Shown here: in pieces, positions 8,741-15,688 of the stretch
Numbering within the stretch: the first letter of the stretch is position 1
Layout of the letters: each line of letters starts with the position of its first letter
Origin: JADJEI01 sp035328465
Lineage (GTDB): Bacteria; Bacteroidota; Ignavibacteria; Ignavibacteriales; Ignavibacteriaceae
DNA length: 33,026 nt
Reading direction: 5' to 3'
NCBI GenBank assembly: GCA_035328465.1
Contig: DAOLIQ010000030.1
Coordinates: 1-33,026 of the forward strand
The notes under the pieces: generated by a model
What the model saw: only the letters and a program-made list of their open reading frames with translations
Told to the model about the DNA's origin: nothing
Database searches by the model: none
Program-made: the position numbers and the translations under genes

Positions 8741-9474
8741 TATACTTTTTCCTCAACTCTTTTTGAGAAAGATTGATACACTTGCTTTGCGCGGGATCTG
8801 TCTATTGCTTTTGATTTCAGATATTTTATGTTTTCAAAAACCATATCAAGTTTGGAAAATGGAATACCAAGAATTGCCTCATTAGGTTTTGCGTCGGTTG
8901 CGTCGCGGCAGCCGTAACATCCGAAACTCATATTTATTTTTTGAGACTTGTATGGAAGCACAACAGAATCCACACAAACAGCTTGAAGAATGCTTGTGCT
9001 CATATTCAATCTTCCGCCTTCTTCGTTTAAATATGCAAGAGCAATCCACATAAGTTTTTCAACTTCATCTTCAATTACTATTACATCCGGGTTTTCTTCC
9101 CAATCTTTTAACGGTTTTGCAACAACAGCTTCATACTTGCCTTGTTCAAGGCGCGGCATATCATGCATTACTTTTACTGCTGATTCTTTATCTCTGAATA
9201 TTCCGTATCCTTGCAACATTGTTCCATCTTGTAAATTTTTAGGTAAAGGTTTAAATCCAAGTGCAGCGGCAGCAGCCGGACAGGAAATTTCATCCTTAGT
9301 AAGAATTAATTCTTCTCCGTTTCCTGCACGCATAATCAACTGACAAAATCTGTGGTCATCAGCAGATTTGAATCCATTATTTGGAATCGTATCGTAAAAC
9401 TTTACACCAACCGGTAACGATGTTAATCCAACAGATTCAGTAAGTATTTTATTTATTTCTTCAAAGTTTTTCAT
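8740..9474 (-). CDS. DUF169-family protein with conserved cysteines
   Basis: 244 residues, soluble, no signal peptide. It matches the DUF169/COG2043 pattern: the LPVGVKF segment near residue 20, C44 in HRFCQLI, C65 in the SCPAAAAALGF motif, and C186/C189 in a GCYGCRDAT motif near the end of the conserved core. The cysteines are placed like ligands of a metal or iron-sulfur centre, but the biochemical function of the family is not established. The gene sits between a redox lipoprotein (47 bp upstream) and the TolC-like gene (one-base overlap). It is therefore probably a component of the same export or redox operon, perhaps a cytosolic metalloid- or thiol-binding protein (inference). Confidence 0.8.
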   Translation of the reverse strand: MKNFEEINKILTESVGLTSLPVGVKFYDTIPNNGFKSADDHRFCQLIMRAGNGEELILTKDEISCPAAAAALGFKPLPKNLQDGTMLQGYGIFRDKESAVKVMHDMPRLEQGKYEAVVAKPLKDWEENPDVIVIEDEVEKLMWIALAYLNEEGGRLNMSTSILQAVCVDSVVLPYKSQKINMSFGCYGCRDATDAKPNEAILGIPFSKLDMVFENIKYLKSKAIDRSRAKQVYQSFSKRVEEKV

Positions 9475-9521
9475 TTATGTTTCCTATTAACTATAGTCAT
9501 TGTAAGATTCATAATTATTTT

Positions 9522-10169
9522 TTACTTCTTCAGATAATTATCTAATTGTGCTATCATATTTTCATCATATTCAATTTTGGTTAGCACATTGTTATTGCCA
9601 TCAAACAGAACTAGCGAAGGCGCAAAAAATGTTTCATACTTTATTTGTAAATCATTGTGCTCATAAGAATCAACAATCCAGTAGTCCAGATTCTTTTCTT
9701 TTGCAAGTTTTAATATTTCAATAGTTTGTTTTCTGCACATTTCAAGTGTGCATTGGCAAGACATTGATGCACTGAAGAAAAGAATTTTTGTCTTATTTGA
9801 TGAAAAGAATTTTTCTTTATTATAATCATAGAATAAGTTTTGAAGGTGCAGATACCAGTTGTTGAAAAGCACCAGAGAAGAATCCGGAGAAATATTTTCT
9901 GACTCTTTCTGAAATTGGCTAAAATGATATTTTAGACTATCGAAAGCAGCTGGAGTAATCAGGTATGTGCCTTCCAAAATTTCTCCATCTATATCTTCAA
10001 ACAAAACCGACTTCAGTTCTTCAATGGTGGTTTTGTATCCGGAATCGTTTTTTGAAAGTGATATTAAAACATCAGCAGATTTTTTCTCTAAGGATTGGTA
10101 ATTCTGTCCGGTTATTGTGCTGCAGCCAAACAGAAATACAAGGCTAATTAAACAAATTTTCAGGCGCAT
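9522..10169 (-). CDS. Thioredoxin-like lipoprotein with CxC-x4-C motif
   Basis: 215 residues. A lipoprotein signal with lipobox LFGC (C16) predicts anchoring to a membrane facing the periplasm. Residues 24-120 are helical and polar. The C-terminal part resembles a thioredoxin core: strand KILFFSA, the cysteine cluster C138-Q-C140-TLEM-C145, a second strand (YWIVDSY), and a FAPSLVLFD strand with proline in the cis-Pro position. The CxC arrangement is not a normal CxxC active site. The gene starts 9 bp after the permease stop, so a periplasmic redox or metal-relay partner of the permease is likely. I do not recognise a named family. Confidence 0.6.
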   Translation of the reverse strand: MRLKICLISLVFLFGCSTITGQNYQSLEKKSADVLISLSKNDSGYKTTIEELKSVLFEDIDGEILEGTYLITPAAFDSLKYHFSQFQKESENISPDSSLVLFNNWYLHLQNLFYDYNKEKFFSSNKTKILFFSASMSCQCTLEMCRKQTIEILKLAKEKNLDYWIVDSYEHNDLQIKYETFFAPSLVLFDGNNNVLTKIEYDENMIAQLDNYLKK

Positions 10170-10178
10170 AATATTTCC

Positions 10179-11480
10179 TTAAAATATTGATCCATAGATG
10201 AGTCCTGAAATGGTTGCCATTACTACAACCAGTGTTACATACACAACAGTTTTTTGCGTACCGATCACTCCACGAATAACAAGCATATTTGGTAAAGACA
10301 ACGCTGGACCGGCAAGAAGTAAAGCAAGTGCGGGACCTTTACCCATTCCGCTATTAATTAATCCTTGAAGAATTGGTATTTCAGTTAAAGTTGCGAAATA
10401 CATAAATGCGCCGGTAATTGATGCAAAGAAATTTGAGAACAATGAATTACCTCCAACTAAATTTGCAATCCATTCATTAGGAATAATTCCGGCATTACCG
10501 TTATTAGAACCAAGTAAAAATCCTGCAACTAAAATTCCTGCAGCAAGTAAAGGCATAATTTGTTTTGTGAATCCCCAGGTTTCGCCGAGCCATTGGTTGG
10601 GTTCATCTTTTGAAAATGTTAGAGCGATTGTTGTTGCAGCAACTCCAACAACAAATGGAATAATTGGATTATGATAAAAGAAAATTGCCGATATTATTAC
10701 TGCAAGCGTTCCGAGTATCACATATAATTTTTTAACTTTAATTATGTATATCATAGAAAGAGCAAAACCAATTCCGAAGATCGCAGTGATAAACCATTTG
10801 TTTGCAAACATAAAATACCAGAAACCATCGGCAGTGTCGGGTTTTCCCCAATTAACAAAAACAAGAATTGCAACAAGAATAAAAAAGTGAAGAGCAGTTT
10901 GCCAGAATGGACGTGCTTCTTCAACATCAGGCATAGCAAGTTGATTTTCCGCTTTTTCTTTCTCTTCTTTGCGGTAGATGAATGCCATTATCAAACCGAT
11001 AACAACGCTAAAAGATACCGCACCAATTACTCGAGCAATTCCAAGTTCAATTCCAAGTATTCGTGCAGTAAGAATAATTGCAAGAATGTTGATAGCAGGA
11101 CCAGAGTAAAGAAAAGCTATTGCGGGACCTAGACCGGCGCCTCTTTTATGTATTGAAGAAAAAAGCGGAAGTACAGTGCAGGAACAAACTGCTAATATTG
11201 TTCCTGAACCTGCCGCGACTGAATATGCTTTCCATTTTTTTGCTTTTGCGCCAAAATATTTTACTACGGATGCCTGACTAATAAAAACAGCGATAACACC
11301 TGCAATAAAAAATGCAGGTATTAAACAGAGTATTACGTGTTCCTGTGCATACCATTTAGCAAGCTCAAAAGCCGCAACAATAGCTGCCGAGAAAGATGTG
11401 TTCTCAATCGGCATAAAGTATGCGAATAAGAAAAATCCCAGAATCCATAAAAACGATTTATATTGTTCTTTCCATTCCAT
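10179..11480 (-). CDS. ArsP/UPF0718-type permease
   Basis: 433 residues with about ten transmembrane segments. Two related halves each carry the family signature: GSGTILAVCSCTVLPLF (C99, C101) followed by FLYSGPAINILA, and later FATLTEIPILQGL followed by LLLAGPALSLPNM. This permease family includes ArsP, which exports trivalent organoarsenicals, and many uncharacterised members next to mini-thioredoxins and ArsR regulators, as here. The CSC motif on a membrane helix is a plausible thiol site for the substrate. A hydrophilic loop of about 25 residues (EEKEKAENQ) sits in the middle. It follows the mini-thioredoxin gene by 19 bp. The organoarsenical substrate is inferred from family and neighbourhood. 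Confidence 0.82.
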   Translation of the reverse strand: MEWKEQYKSFLWILGFFLFAYFMPIENTSFSAAIVAAFELAKWYAQEHVILCLIPAFFIAGVIAVFISQASVVKYFGAKAKKWKAYSVAAGSGTILAVCSCTVLPLFSSIHKRGAGLGPAIAFLYSGPAINILAIILTARILGIELGIARVIGAVSFSVVIGLIMAFIYRKEEKEKAENQLAMPDVEEARPFWQTALHFFILVAILVFVNWGKPDTADGFWYFMFANKWFITAIFGIGFALSMIYIIKVKKLYVILGTLAVIISAIFFYHNPIIPFVVGVAATTIALTFSKDEPNQWLGETWGFTKQIMPLLAAGILVAGFLLGSNNGNAGIIPNEWIANLVGGNSLFSNFFASITGAFMYFATLTEIPILQGLINSGMGKGPALALLLAGPALSLPNMLVIRGVIGTQKTVVYVTLVVVMATISGLIYGSIF

Positions 11481-11499
11481 TATAAAATCCTTATTTAAT

Positions 11500-11742
11500 C
11501 TATATTGTTTGTTGTTTCAAAATTTCTTGAAGCTGTTCAACACTTGGAACGCTGCCTTGCACAATTATTTTGTTATCAATTAAAAGTCCCGGTGTGCGTA
11601 CCAAACCATAAGATAAGATTTCCGAATAATCAGTTACTTTTTCTATTGATGCTTCAATGTTCAATTTTTGAAGTGCTTCCTTAGTTCTCGATTCGAGAGT
11701 TTTACAATTCATACAACCGGGTCCAAGTACTTTAATATTCAT
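11500..11742 (-). CDS. Mini-thioredoxin (redox-active disulfide protein 2 type)
   Basis: 80 residues. A minimal thioredoxin/glutaredoxin fold has the active site C10-M-N-C13 in GPGCMNCKTLE, a cis-Pro strand RTPGLLIDNKII and a C-terminal helix. It matches the TM0996/MTH895 family of archaeal-type glutaredoxins, usually encoded beside ArsP-like permeases. A strong AGAAGGAG ribosome site precedes the ATG. It is the first full-length gene after the promoter/operator region at 11827-11849 and likely keeps the permease or its substrate in the reduced thiol state. Confidence 0.9.
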   Translation of the reverse strand: MNIKVLGPGCMNCKTLESRTKEALQKLNIEASIEKVTDYSEILSYGLVRTPGLLIDNKIIVQGSVPSVEQLQEILKQQTI

Positions 11743-11755
11743 AATAATTCTCCTT

Positions 11756-11800
11756 CTATATTTTTTTTGTTATCGTTTTTAGTCCGCAGCACTTTCCCAT
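11756..11800 (-). CDS. Possible 14-residue Cys-Cys leader peptide
   Basis: A short frame, ATG (11798-11800) to TAG (11756-11758), encodes MGKCCGLKTITKKI. It lies in the untranslated leader between the operator at 11830-11849 and the mini-thioredoxin ATG 13 nt downstream of its stop. The vicinal cysteines would suit arsenite, mercury or other thiophilic ligands, and position fits a leader peptide. The ribosome site is weak and the frame is short enough to be chance. Nothing else was seen in this leader. Confidence 0.25.
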   Translation of the reverse strand: MGKCCGLKTITKKI

Positions 11801-11826
11801 AAAAATCTTAGTCAACTTTCATTATG

Positions 11827-11849
11827 ATTATATGAGCATTCACTCATAT
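11827..11849. promoter_or_regulatory. Operator and -10 region of the permease/RND operon
   Basis: An inverted repeat with 7-bp arms ATATGAG (11830-11836) and CTCATAT (11843-11849) and a 6-bp spacer. On the minus strand its end overlaps a perfect -10 TATAAT (11827-11832); the -35 is poor. This layout fits a repressed promoter. The core TGAGTGAATGCTCA matches 10 of 14 positions of the TetR-operator core at 614-631. The ATATGA...TCATAT form is also acceptable for ArsR/SmtB proteins, whose gene ends 18 bp away. Confidence 0.55.
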
Positions 11850-11866
11850 ATTTGCTTAAAAAATTT

Positions 11867-12175
11867 TTATGCTGGCACTGAATTATTAAGTCTAGACTTT
11901 TCATTAGCAATCTGCTCTGCCATATTAATAAGATTATAGATTCGTTCATCAGCAATTTTATAATTCATTCTAACACCATCTTTCCAGGCAATAAGAACAC
12001 CTGCTTTAACAAGCGTACTTAAATGGCGTGAAAGATTTGACTGCTCCAAATCAAGCAGAGGAAGAATTTCACAGCCGCAAAGCATAGTATCTTTTTGAAG
12101 GGCTTTCAAAATTCTAATTCTGTTCGGATGAGAAATCGCTGTTAATATTTCCGACATTCTGTTTTCCTTTAACAT
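11867..12175 (-). CDS. ArsR-family repressor (ArsR-3)
   Basis: 102 residues with a winged helix-turn-helix: AISHPNRIRILKAL, recognition helix LEQSNLSRHLSTLVKAG, then the beta-wing (LIAWKDGVRMNYKI). C33 and C35 in MLCGCEIL sit where As(III)-sensing ArsR proteins carry their CVC ligands. An AAGGAAAG ribosome site precedes the ATG. It ends a short run with the CoA-binding protein upstream, and its own promoter region carries an ATATGC...GCATAT inverted repeat (12201-12220). It may control itself and the following permease operon. Confidence 0.88.
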   Translation of the reverse strand: MLKENRMSEILTAISHPNRIRILKALQKDTMLCGCEILPLLDLEQSNLSRHLSTLVKAGVLIAWKDGVRMNYKIADERIYNLINMAEQIANEKSRLNNSVPA

Positions 12176-12200
12176 ATTCTTTCCTTTCTACTATTCAAAT

Positions 12201-12220
12201 ATATGCCATTATATGCATAT
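12201..12220. promoter_or_regulatory. Putative ArsR operator upstream of ArsR-3
   Basis: Inverted repeat ATATGC (12201-12206) and GCATAT (12215-12220), overlapping a minus-strand TATAAT -10 (12208-12213). The second half also contains a perfect 12-bp palindrome, TATATGCATATA (12210-12221). The ATATGC half-sites match those upstream of ArsR-2. Confidence 0.6.
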
Positions 12221-12281
12221 AACAAAACAAGCTAAATAAAACTTTTTCCATTTGTATTTCTAATTATCAAGAAAACAATTA

Positions 12282-12710
12282 TCAGTTTGAAGAATTGGAA
12301 GCATATATTTTCCTTAAAAGTCCAAATGGACAAACATTGCTTACATAATTAAGATTAAGCTCTTTTGCTTTTTCAATTGCACTCTCATCAAAGCAGTTTG
12401 GCGGAAACCAGATTGTATCTACTCCAATTTCTTTAACAACCGGCACGACATTAACGGTATTCTTTGGTGCAAGCGCTGTCAAAACAACATCAGGTTTTTC
12501 TGGTAAATCTTTTAGTGAAGGATAGCATTTAATACCTTCAATCTCACTGTACTTTGGATTGATTGGAAATACCTTATATCCATAATCCTTTCCCGAAGGG
12601 ACGGATTCCCGAAATACACAAACAAGTTCATAGCCGTACTTCATCATTTCGTTTGAAGCGCCTACAATAGCGAGAGATTTTTTTGATTTTAAAATTTCCT
12701 CGGGATTCAT
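12282..12710 (-). CDS. CoA-binding (YccU-like) Rossmann protein
   Basis: 142 residues forming a small Rossmann fold. It starts with a nucleotide-binding turn SLAIVGASN near residue 12, followed by KVFPINPKYSEIEG, LPEKPDVVLTA and a C-terminal GVDTIWFPPNCFDESA segment. This is the CoA_binding domain found alone in YccU-type proteins, whose role is uncertain. One cysteine lies in the FPPNC motif and others follow. Its ATG overlaps the stop of the preceding thioredoxin-fold gene by four bases (ATGA). Presence in an arsenic operon could mean use of CoA thiol chemistry, but this is speculation. Confidence 0.85.
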   Translation of the reverse strand: MNPEEILKSKKSLAIVGASNEMMKYGYELVCVFRESVPSGKDYGYKVFPINPKYSEIEGIKCYPSLKDLPEKPDVVLTALAPKNTVNVVPVVKEIGVDTIWFPPNCFDESAIEKAKELNLNYVSNVCPFGLLRKIYASNSSN

Positions 12711-13021
12711 TTTGATTCCACTCTTAATTTTTCAATTTGCTCTCTAAAAATTCTTTCTGATAACTTTCCGCCGGATTGAATTATTTTTTCGTTAATCATT
12801 ATTACCGGCGTTTGAAGTTTTTCGTTTTGAATTCCTTCCAAAATTTCTTTGTAAGAAAATGATTCGGGAGAAAATATTTCAATTAGTTTCATTTCAAATA
12901 CATCTCCTAAACGGTCTTTCAATTTTTTAGAAATTAAATCAATAGCATACTGCCAGCTTTTCTCGTAGCTGCAAGCTCCAACGGGCATAACAAATATTTT
13001 TATTTCGAATTTACTATCCAT
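12707..13021 (-). CDS. Monothiol thioredoxin-fold protein of the ars operon
   Basis: 104 residues. The pattern is beta-alpha-beta, then TPVIMINEKIIQSGGKL, very like the cis-Pro half of the mini-thioredoxin at 11500-11742 (TPGLLIDNKII). At the active-site position there is only one cysteine (C17 in MPVGACSYEKSW), so it cannot form an intramolecular CxxC disulfide. It is coupled to its neighbours on both sides: a TAATG overlap with acr3 and an ATGA overlap with the CoA-binding gene. It may act as a thiol adaptor for arsenite or ArsC, similar in principle to the thioredoxin-fold ArsD. No named family recognised. Confidence 0.6.
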   Translation of the reverse strand: MDSKFEIKIFVMPVGACSYEKSWQYAIDLISKKLKDRLGDVFEMKLIEIFSPESFSYKEILEGIQNEKLQTPVIMINEKIIQSGGKLSERIFREQIEKLRVESK

Positions 13022-14070
13022 TAAATTGTTTCAGCAAAGTATCTTCTCTTAAACCGGAGTGCCACATTCACAAGCATTATTAAAACCGGTACTTCTACTA
13101 GGGGACCAATTACAGTTGCAAATGCTGCCTGAGAATTTATTCCAAATACTGCGACTGCTACTGCAATAGCTAATTCAAAATCATTGCTGCCGGCAGTGAA
13201 TGCAGTTGTTGTAGTTTTTTCGTAGCTATAACCCATCCTTTTTGCAATAAAGAATGTCACAAAAAACATTCCGGCGAAATAAAATAAATATGGAATAGCA
13301 ACCCTCACTACATCAAGTGGAAGTTCAACTATCTTTTCACCTTTGAGTGAGAACATCACAAAAATCGTAAACAGCAGAGCAATTGGAGTAAGTATAGAAA
13401 TCCTCGGAATAAACTTTGTATGATACCATACTTTATCTTTTACTTTAATTAGAGTAGCACGGGTAATCATTCCACCGAAGAATGGAATGCCAAGATAAAT
13501 GAGAACTGTAACTGCTATTTCCCAAATGGATATTTCCACCAATGCGCCTTTAAATCCAAATAGCGGAGGAAGTACTGTTATAAATACGTAAGCATAAACT
13601 GAATATAGAAACACTTGAAAGATCGCATTGAATGCAACAAGTCCGGCAGCAAGCTCTGAATCTCCTCTTGCTAAATCATTCCAAACAAGAACCATTGCAA
13701 TGCAGCGTGCAAGCCCGACTAATATTACACCCATCATCATTTCCGGTTTATCGGGAAGGAAGATCATAGCAAAGAAAAACATTACGAGTGGACCGACAAT
13801 CCAGTTTTGAACTAATGATAATGAGAGAAGTTTTACATTCTTAAAAACAACGGGAAGTTCTTCATATTTAACTTTTGCAAGAGGCGGATACATCATTAAT
13901 ATTAATCCAATTGCGATTGGAATGTTAGTTGCACCGGAACTCAGAGAATCCCAGAAGCCGGCAATACCGGGGAAAATTGATCCGGCCGCTACACCAAGAA
14001 ACATTGTGATAAATATCCACAGTGTTAAATATCTGTCAAAAAATGATAGTCCTTTTGATACTGATGCCAT
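13021..14070 (-). CDS. acr3: ACR3-family arsenite efflux carrier
   Basis: 349 residues with ten predicted transmembrane helices. Family marks are the N-terminal FFDRYLTLWIFITMFLG, the catalytic cysteine C123 in GLARCIAMVLVWNDLARG, and the late GPLVEVPVLIML helix with its conserved glutamate. ACR3 proteins export As(OH)3 by proton antiport and may pair with an ArsA ATPase. Here arsC lies 10 bp upstream, and arsA and arsD are encoded upstream in the same direction. Length and key residues are complete. Confidence 0.95.
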   Translation of the reverse strand: MASVSKGLSFFDRYLTLWIFITMFLGVAAGSIFPGIAGFWDSLSSGATNIPIAIGLILMMYPPLAKVKYEELPVVFKNVKLLSLSLVQNWIVGPLVMFFFAMIFLPDKPEMMMGVILVGLARCIAMVLVWNDLARGDSELAAGLVAFNAIFQVFLYSVYAYVFITVLPPLFGFKGALVEISIWEIAVTVLIYLGIPFFGGMITRATLIKVKDKVWYHTKFIPRISILTPIALLFTIFVMFSLKGEKIVELPLDVVRVAIPYLFYFAGMFFVTFFIAKRMGYSYEKTTTTAFTAGSNDFELAIAVAVAVFGINSQAAFATVIGPLVEVPVLIMLVNVALRFKRRYFAETI

Positions 14071-14080
14071 AATTTTACCT

Positions 14081-14509
14081 TTATTTCATTTTTAGATTTT
14101 CATTATAGAAAGAGTAAAAGTCTCTCTTTATTTCATCACGCACTTTTCTGAAAACGGTAAGAACTTCTTCTTCAGTTCCGGTTGCGTCTGCTGGATCTTC
14201 AAATCCAATATGCAATTGCTTTCCAACTTTTCCAATGAACACCGGGCAAGTTTCCTTTGCGTTATCGCAAACGGTAATTACAAAATCAAAAGATTCGTTT
14301 AAAAACTTGTCAACCATCTTAGGATAGTTTTTTGAAAGATCAATTCCGACTTCTTTCATTACTTGGATTGCTTTTGGATTAACTTCCTTTGCGGGTTTCG
14401 TTCCGGCAGAATAAACTTCCAATTCGCTATCAAATGATTTTAGAAATCCTTCCGCCATCTGGCTGCGACAGCTATTGCCGGTGCAGAGTATTAAGATTTT
14501 TTTATTCAC
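14081..14509 (-). CDS. arsC: Arsenate reductase, low-molecular-weight phosphatase type
   Basis: 142 residues. The phosphatase-like loop C9-TGNSC-R15 is followed by SQMAEGF, and the redox relay cysteines C81 and C88 lie in TVCDNAKETCPVF. This is the thioredoxin-coupled ArsC family, which reduces arsenate to arsenite in the cytosol. The start is GTG (14507-14509) with a GGAG ribosome site; the overlapping ATG one base upstream runs straight into TGA. The product arsenite would be exported by the ACR3 encoded 10 bp downstream. The numerous thioredoxin-like proteins nearby are candidate electron donors. Confidence 0.95.
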   Translation of the reverse strand: MNKKILILCTGNSCRSQMAEGFLKSFDSELEVYSAGTKPAKEVNPKAIQVMKEVGIDLSKNYPKMVDKFLNESFDFVITVCDNAKETCPVFIGKVGKQLHIGFEDPADATGTEEEVLTVFRKVRDEIKRDFYSFYNENLKMK

Positions 14510-14640
14510 ATTTACTCCATATAACTTTTTATTGATTATATTTTTTTAATTTTAAATATGCCACTTGATAAGACGACGTTTTATGATCTCTAATTATTTT
14601 TTTCAGTATATCTCTATTCACTGTTAAATTTATTTTACAA

Positions 14641-15006
14641 CTAGCAAGTTGATGGTGAAGCAAGCTTTGCAAAATCCATAGATATTTCATTGCTGATAGT
14701 TGCGTTACATTCTTGCAAAATACTTTTTATAGCATTTTGTTTTTCCGCAAGATTCAGATTGAGTGCATTATTCTGAATCTTTGTCCCAATTGTTCTTAAC
14801 TCGTTAATCTCTTCCTGAGTTAAAGTTCCATCGTATTGCTTTTTTTGAAATTCTGATGAGAGCGAATAATATTTATCAGTCAGATTTTTTATCTCTTCAT
14901 CATTTTCATAGCTCTCCAAAGCTGTTAAATATTCAATCACTTCAGGAATTGCCTGAAGCGAACGAATAAAATTGTCTGCAACATATTTTATTTGATTGTC
15001 TATCAT
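14641..15006 (-). CDS. YlbF-family helical protein with C-terminal cysteine
   Basis: 121 residues, wholly helical, of the Com_YlbF (YlbF/YmcA) type: repeated short amphipathic helices with the GTLTQEEINEL segment in the middle. It ends FAKLASPSTC, so the last residue is cysteine. It follows its paralogue by 12 bp. The two share the pattern (D/N)FA(K/S)LA at their ends. In Bacillus, YlbF and YmcA form an iron-sulfur-containing complex with YaaT; no YaaT gene is seen here. A complex of the two proteins with a cysteine-bound metal, metalloid or cluster is inferred. Confidence 0.75.
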   Translation of the reverse strand: MIDNQIKYVADNFIRSLQAIPEVIEYLTALESYENDEEIKNLTDKYYSLSSEFQKKQYDGTLTQEEINELRTIGTKIQNNALNLNLAEKQNAIKSILQECNATISNEISMDFAKLASPSTC

Positions 15007-15018
15007 TTGTTTCTCCTT

Positions 15019-15423
15019 TTATCCGCAACAACTGCTTGCTGGTTTAGCTAGTGATGCGAAATTAAATTTTAATTTTTCACTTACGTATGCGTTCAGTTCC
15101 TGATAAAAAGCAATAAGATTTTCCTGCGATGTATAAAATTCCCGAAGCACTTTGTTTTCCATTGCTTTCTTTTGCGCTTCTTCAATTATTTTTTCATCTT
15201 CAGAAGTAAGTGAGCCGTAATTTGCTTTCATCTGATAATCACGCAGCACAGTATTGTATTCCATTGATGCTTGTTTTGCCTCATCACTAACACGAAAGTT
15301 ATCTCTTGCTTTTACAAATCTCTGATAGGGCTCAGAACTCAGTATCGCTTTACCTAAAGCAACACAAGCGGAGTTTAACCTTTCGCGGGTTTGCTGCTCA
15401 AGGGTTATTTGTTCTTCTTTCAT
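15019..15423 (-). CDS. YlbF-family helical protein with Cys-Cys tail
   Basis: 134 residues, helical, YlbF/YmcA-type: RFVKARDNFRVSDEAKQ in the first half, YGSLTSEDEKIIEEAQ in the middle, and a tail ending KPASSCCG. The vicinal cysteines at the extreme C-terminus resemble those of the FmdB-like protein at 18086-18310. It lies downstream of arsA, separated by a 265-bp stretch filled with palindromic repeats, and directly before its paralogue. Co-location with arsD and arsA suggests involvement in arsenite handling. A regulatory role such as that of the Bacillus complex is the alternative. Confidence 0.75.
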   Translation of the reverse strand: MKEEQITLEQQTRERLNSACVALGKAILSSEPYQRFVKARDNFRVSDEAKQASMEYNTVLRDYQMKANYGSLTSEDEKIIEEAQKKAMENKVLREFYTSQENLIAFYQELNAYVSEKLKFNFASLAKPASSCCG

Positions 15424-15465
15424 TAATTGTATCCTTTAGTTCATTTATTGTTTTCAATTTATTAT

Positions 15466-15502
15466 AGATTACTTCATCCCGTTAGATCGGGATTCGTAAT
15501 GA
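15466..15502. repeat. Degenerate half copy of palindromic repeat family A
   Basis: Resembles only the right half of the family (AGATTACTTCATCCCG...GGATTCGTAATGAC), with mutations. It lies next to two complete copies in the arsA-YlbF intergenic region. Confidence 0.55.
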
Positions 15503-15517
15503 CTGTTACTTTTTCCC

Positions 15518-15591
15518 GTCATTGCGAAAGAAGTGGAGCAATCTGTTTTACTTTTTGAGATTGCTTCGTCATTATCATTCCTCGCAATGAC
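15518..15591. repeat. REP-like palindromic repeat, family A, copy 2
   Basis: 74 bp between GTCATTGCGA and TCGCAATGAC, with internal GAGCAATCT and AGATTGCTTC. It sits in tandem with copy 3, 9 bp away. Confidence 0.85.
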
Positions 15592-15600
15592 TGTGTATTT

Positions 15601-15678
15601 GTCATTGCGAGCGAAGCGAAGCAATCCATTTCGCTTTTAGAGATTGCTTCATCCCGGTAAGTTAGGATTCGCAATGAC
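15601..15678. repeat. REP-like palindromic repeat, family A, copy 3
   Basis: 78 bp with the same termini as copy 2 and internal GAAGCAATCC and AGATTGCTTC. It ends 11 bp after the arsA stop codon, so transcripts leaving arsA meet two strong hairpins. Apart from these repeats the 15424-15688 stretch holds no gene. Confidence 0.85.
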
Positions 15679-15688
15679 ACACCGTATG

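Noticed and set aside
10887..11132. Plus-strand frame opposite the permease gene
   Set aside because: Antisense shadow of a well-supported transmembrane protein; no ribosome site or family resemblance.
14529..14621. GTG-started 30-codon frame between the YlbF pair and arsC
   Set aside because: Lysine-rich as expected from AT-rich DNA, no ribosome site, and the frame simply continues out of frame from the YlbF gene.
15466..15678. CRISPR-like repeat cluster
   Set aside because: Repeats are palindromic, diverged, differently spaced and also found singly elsewhere; no cas genes in the window.
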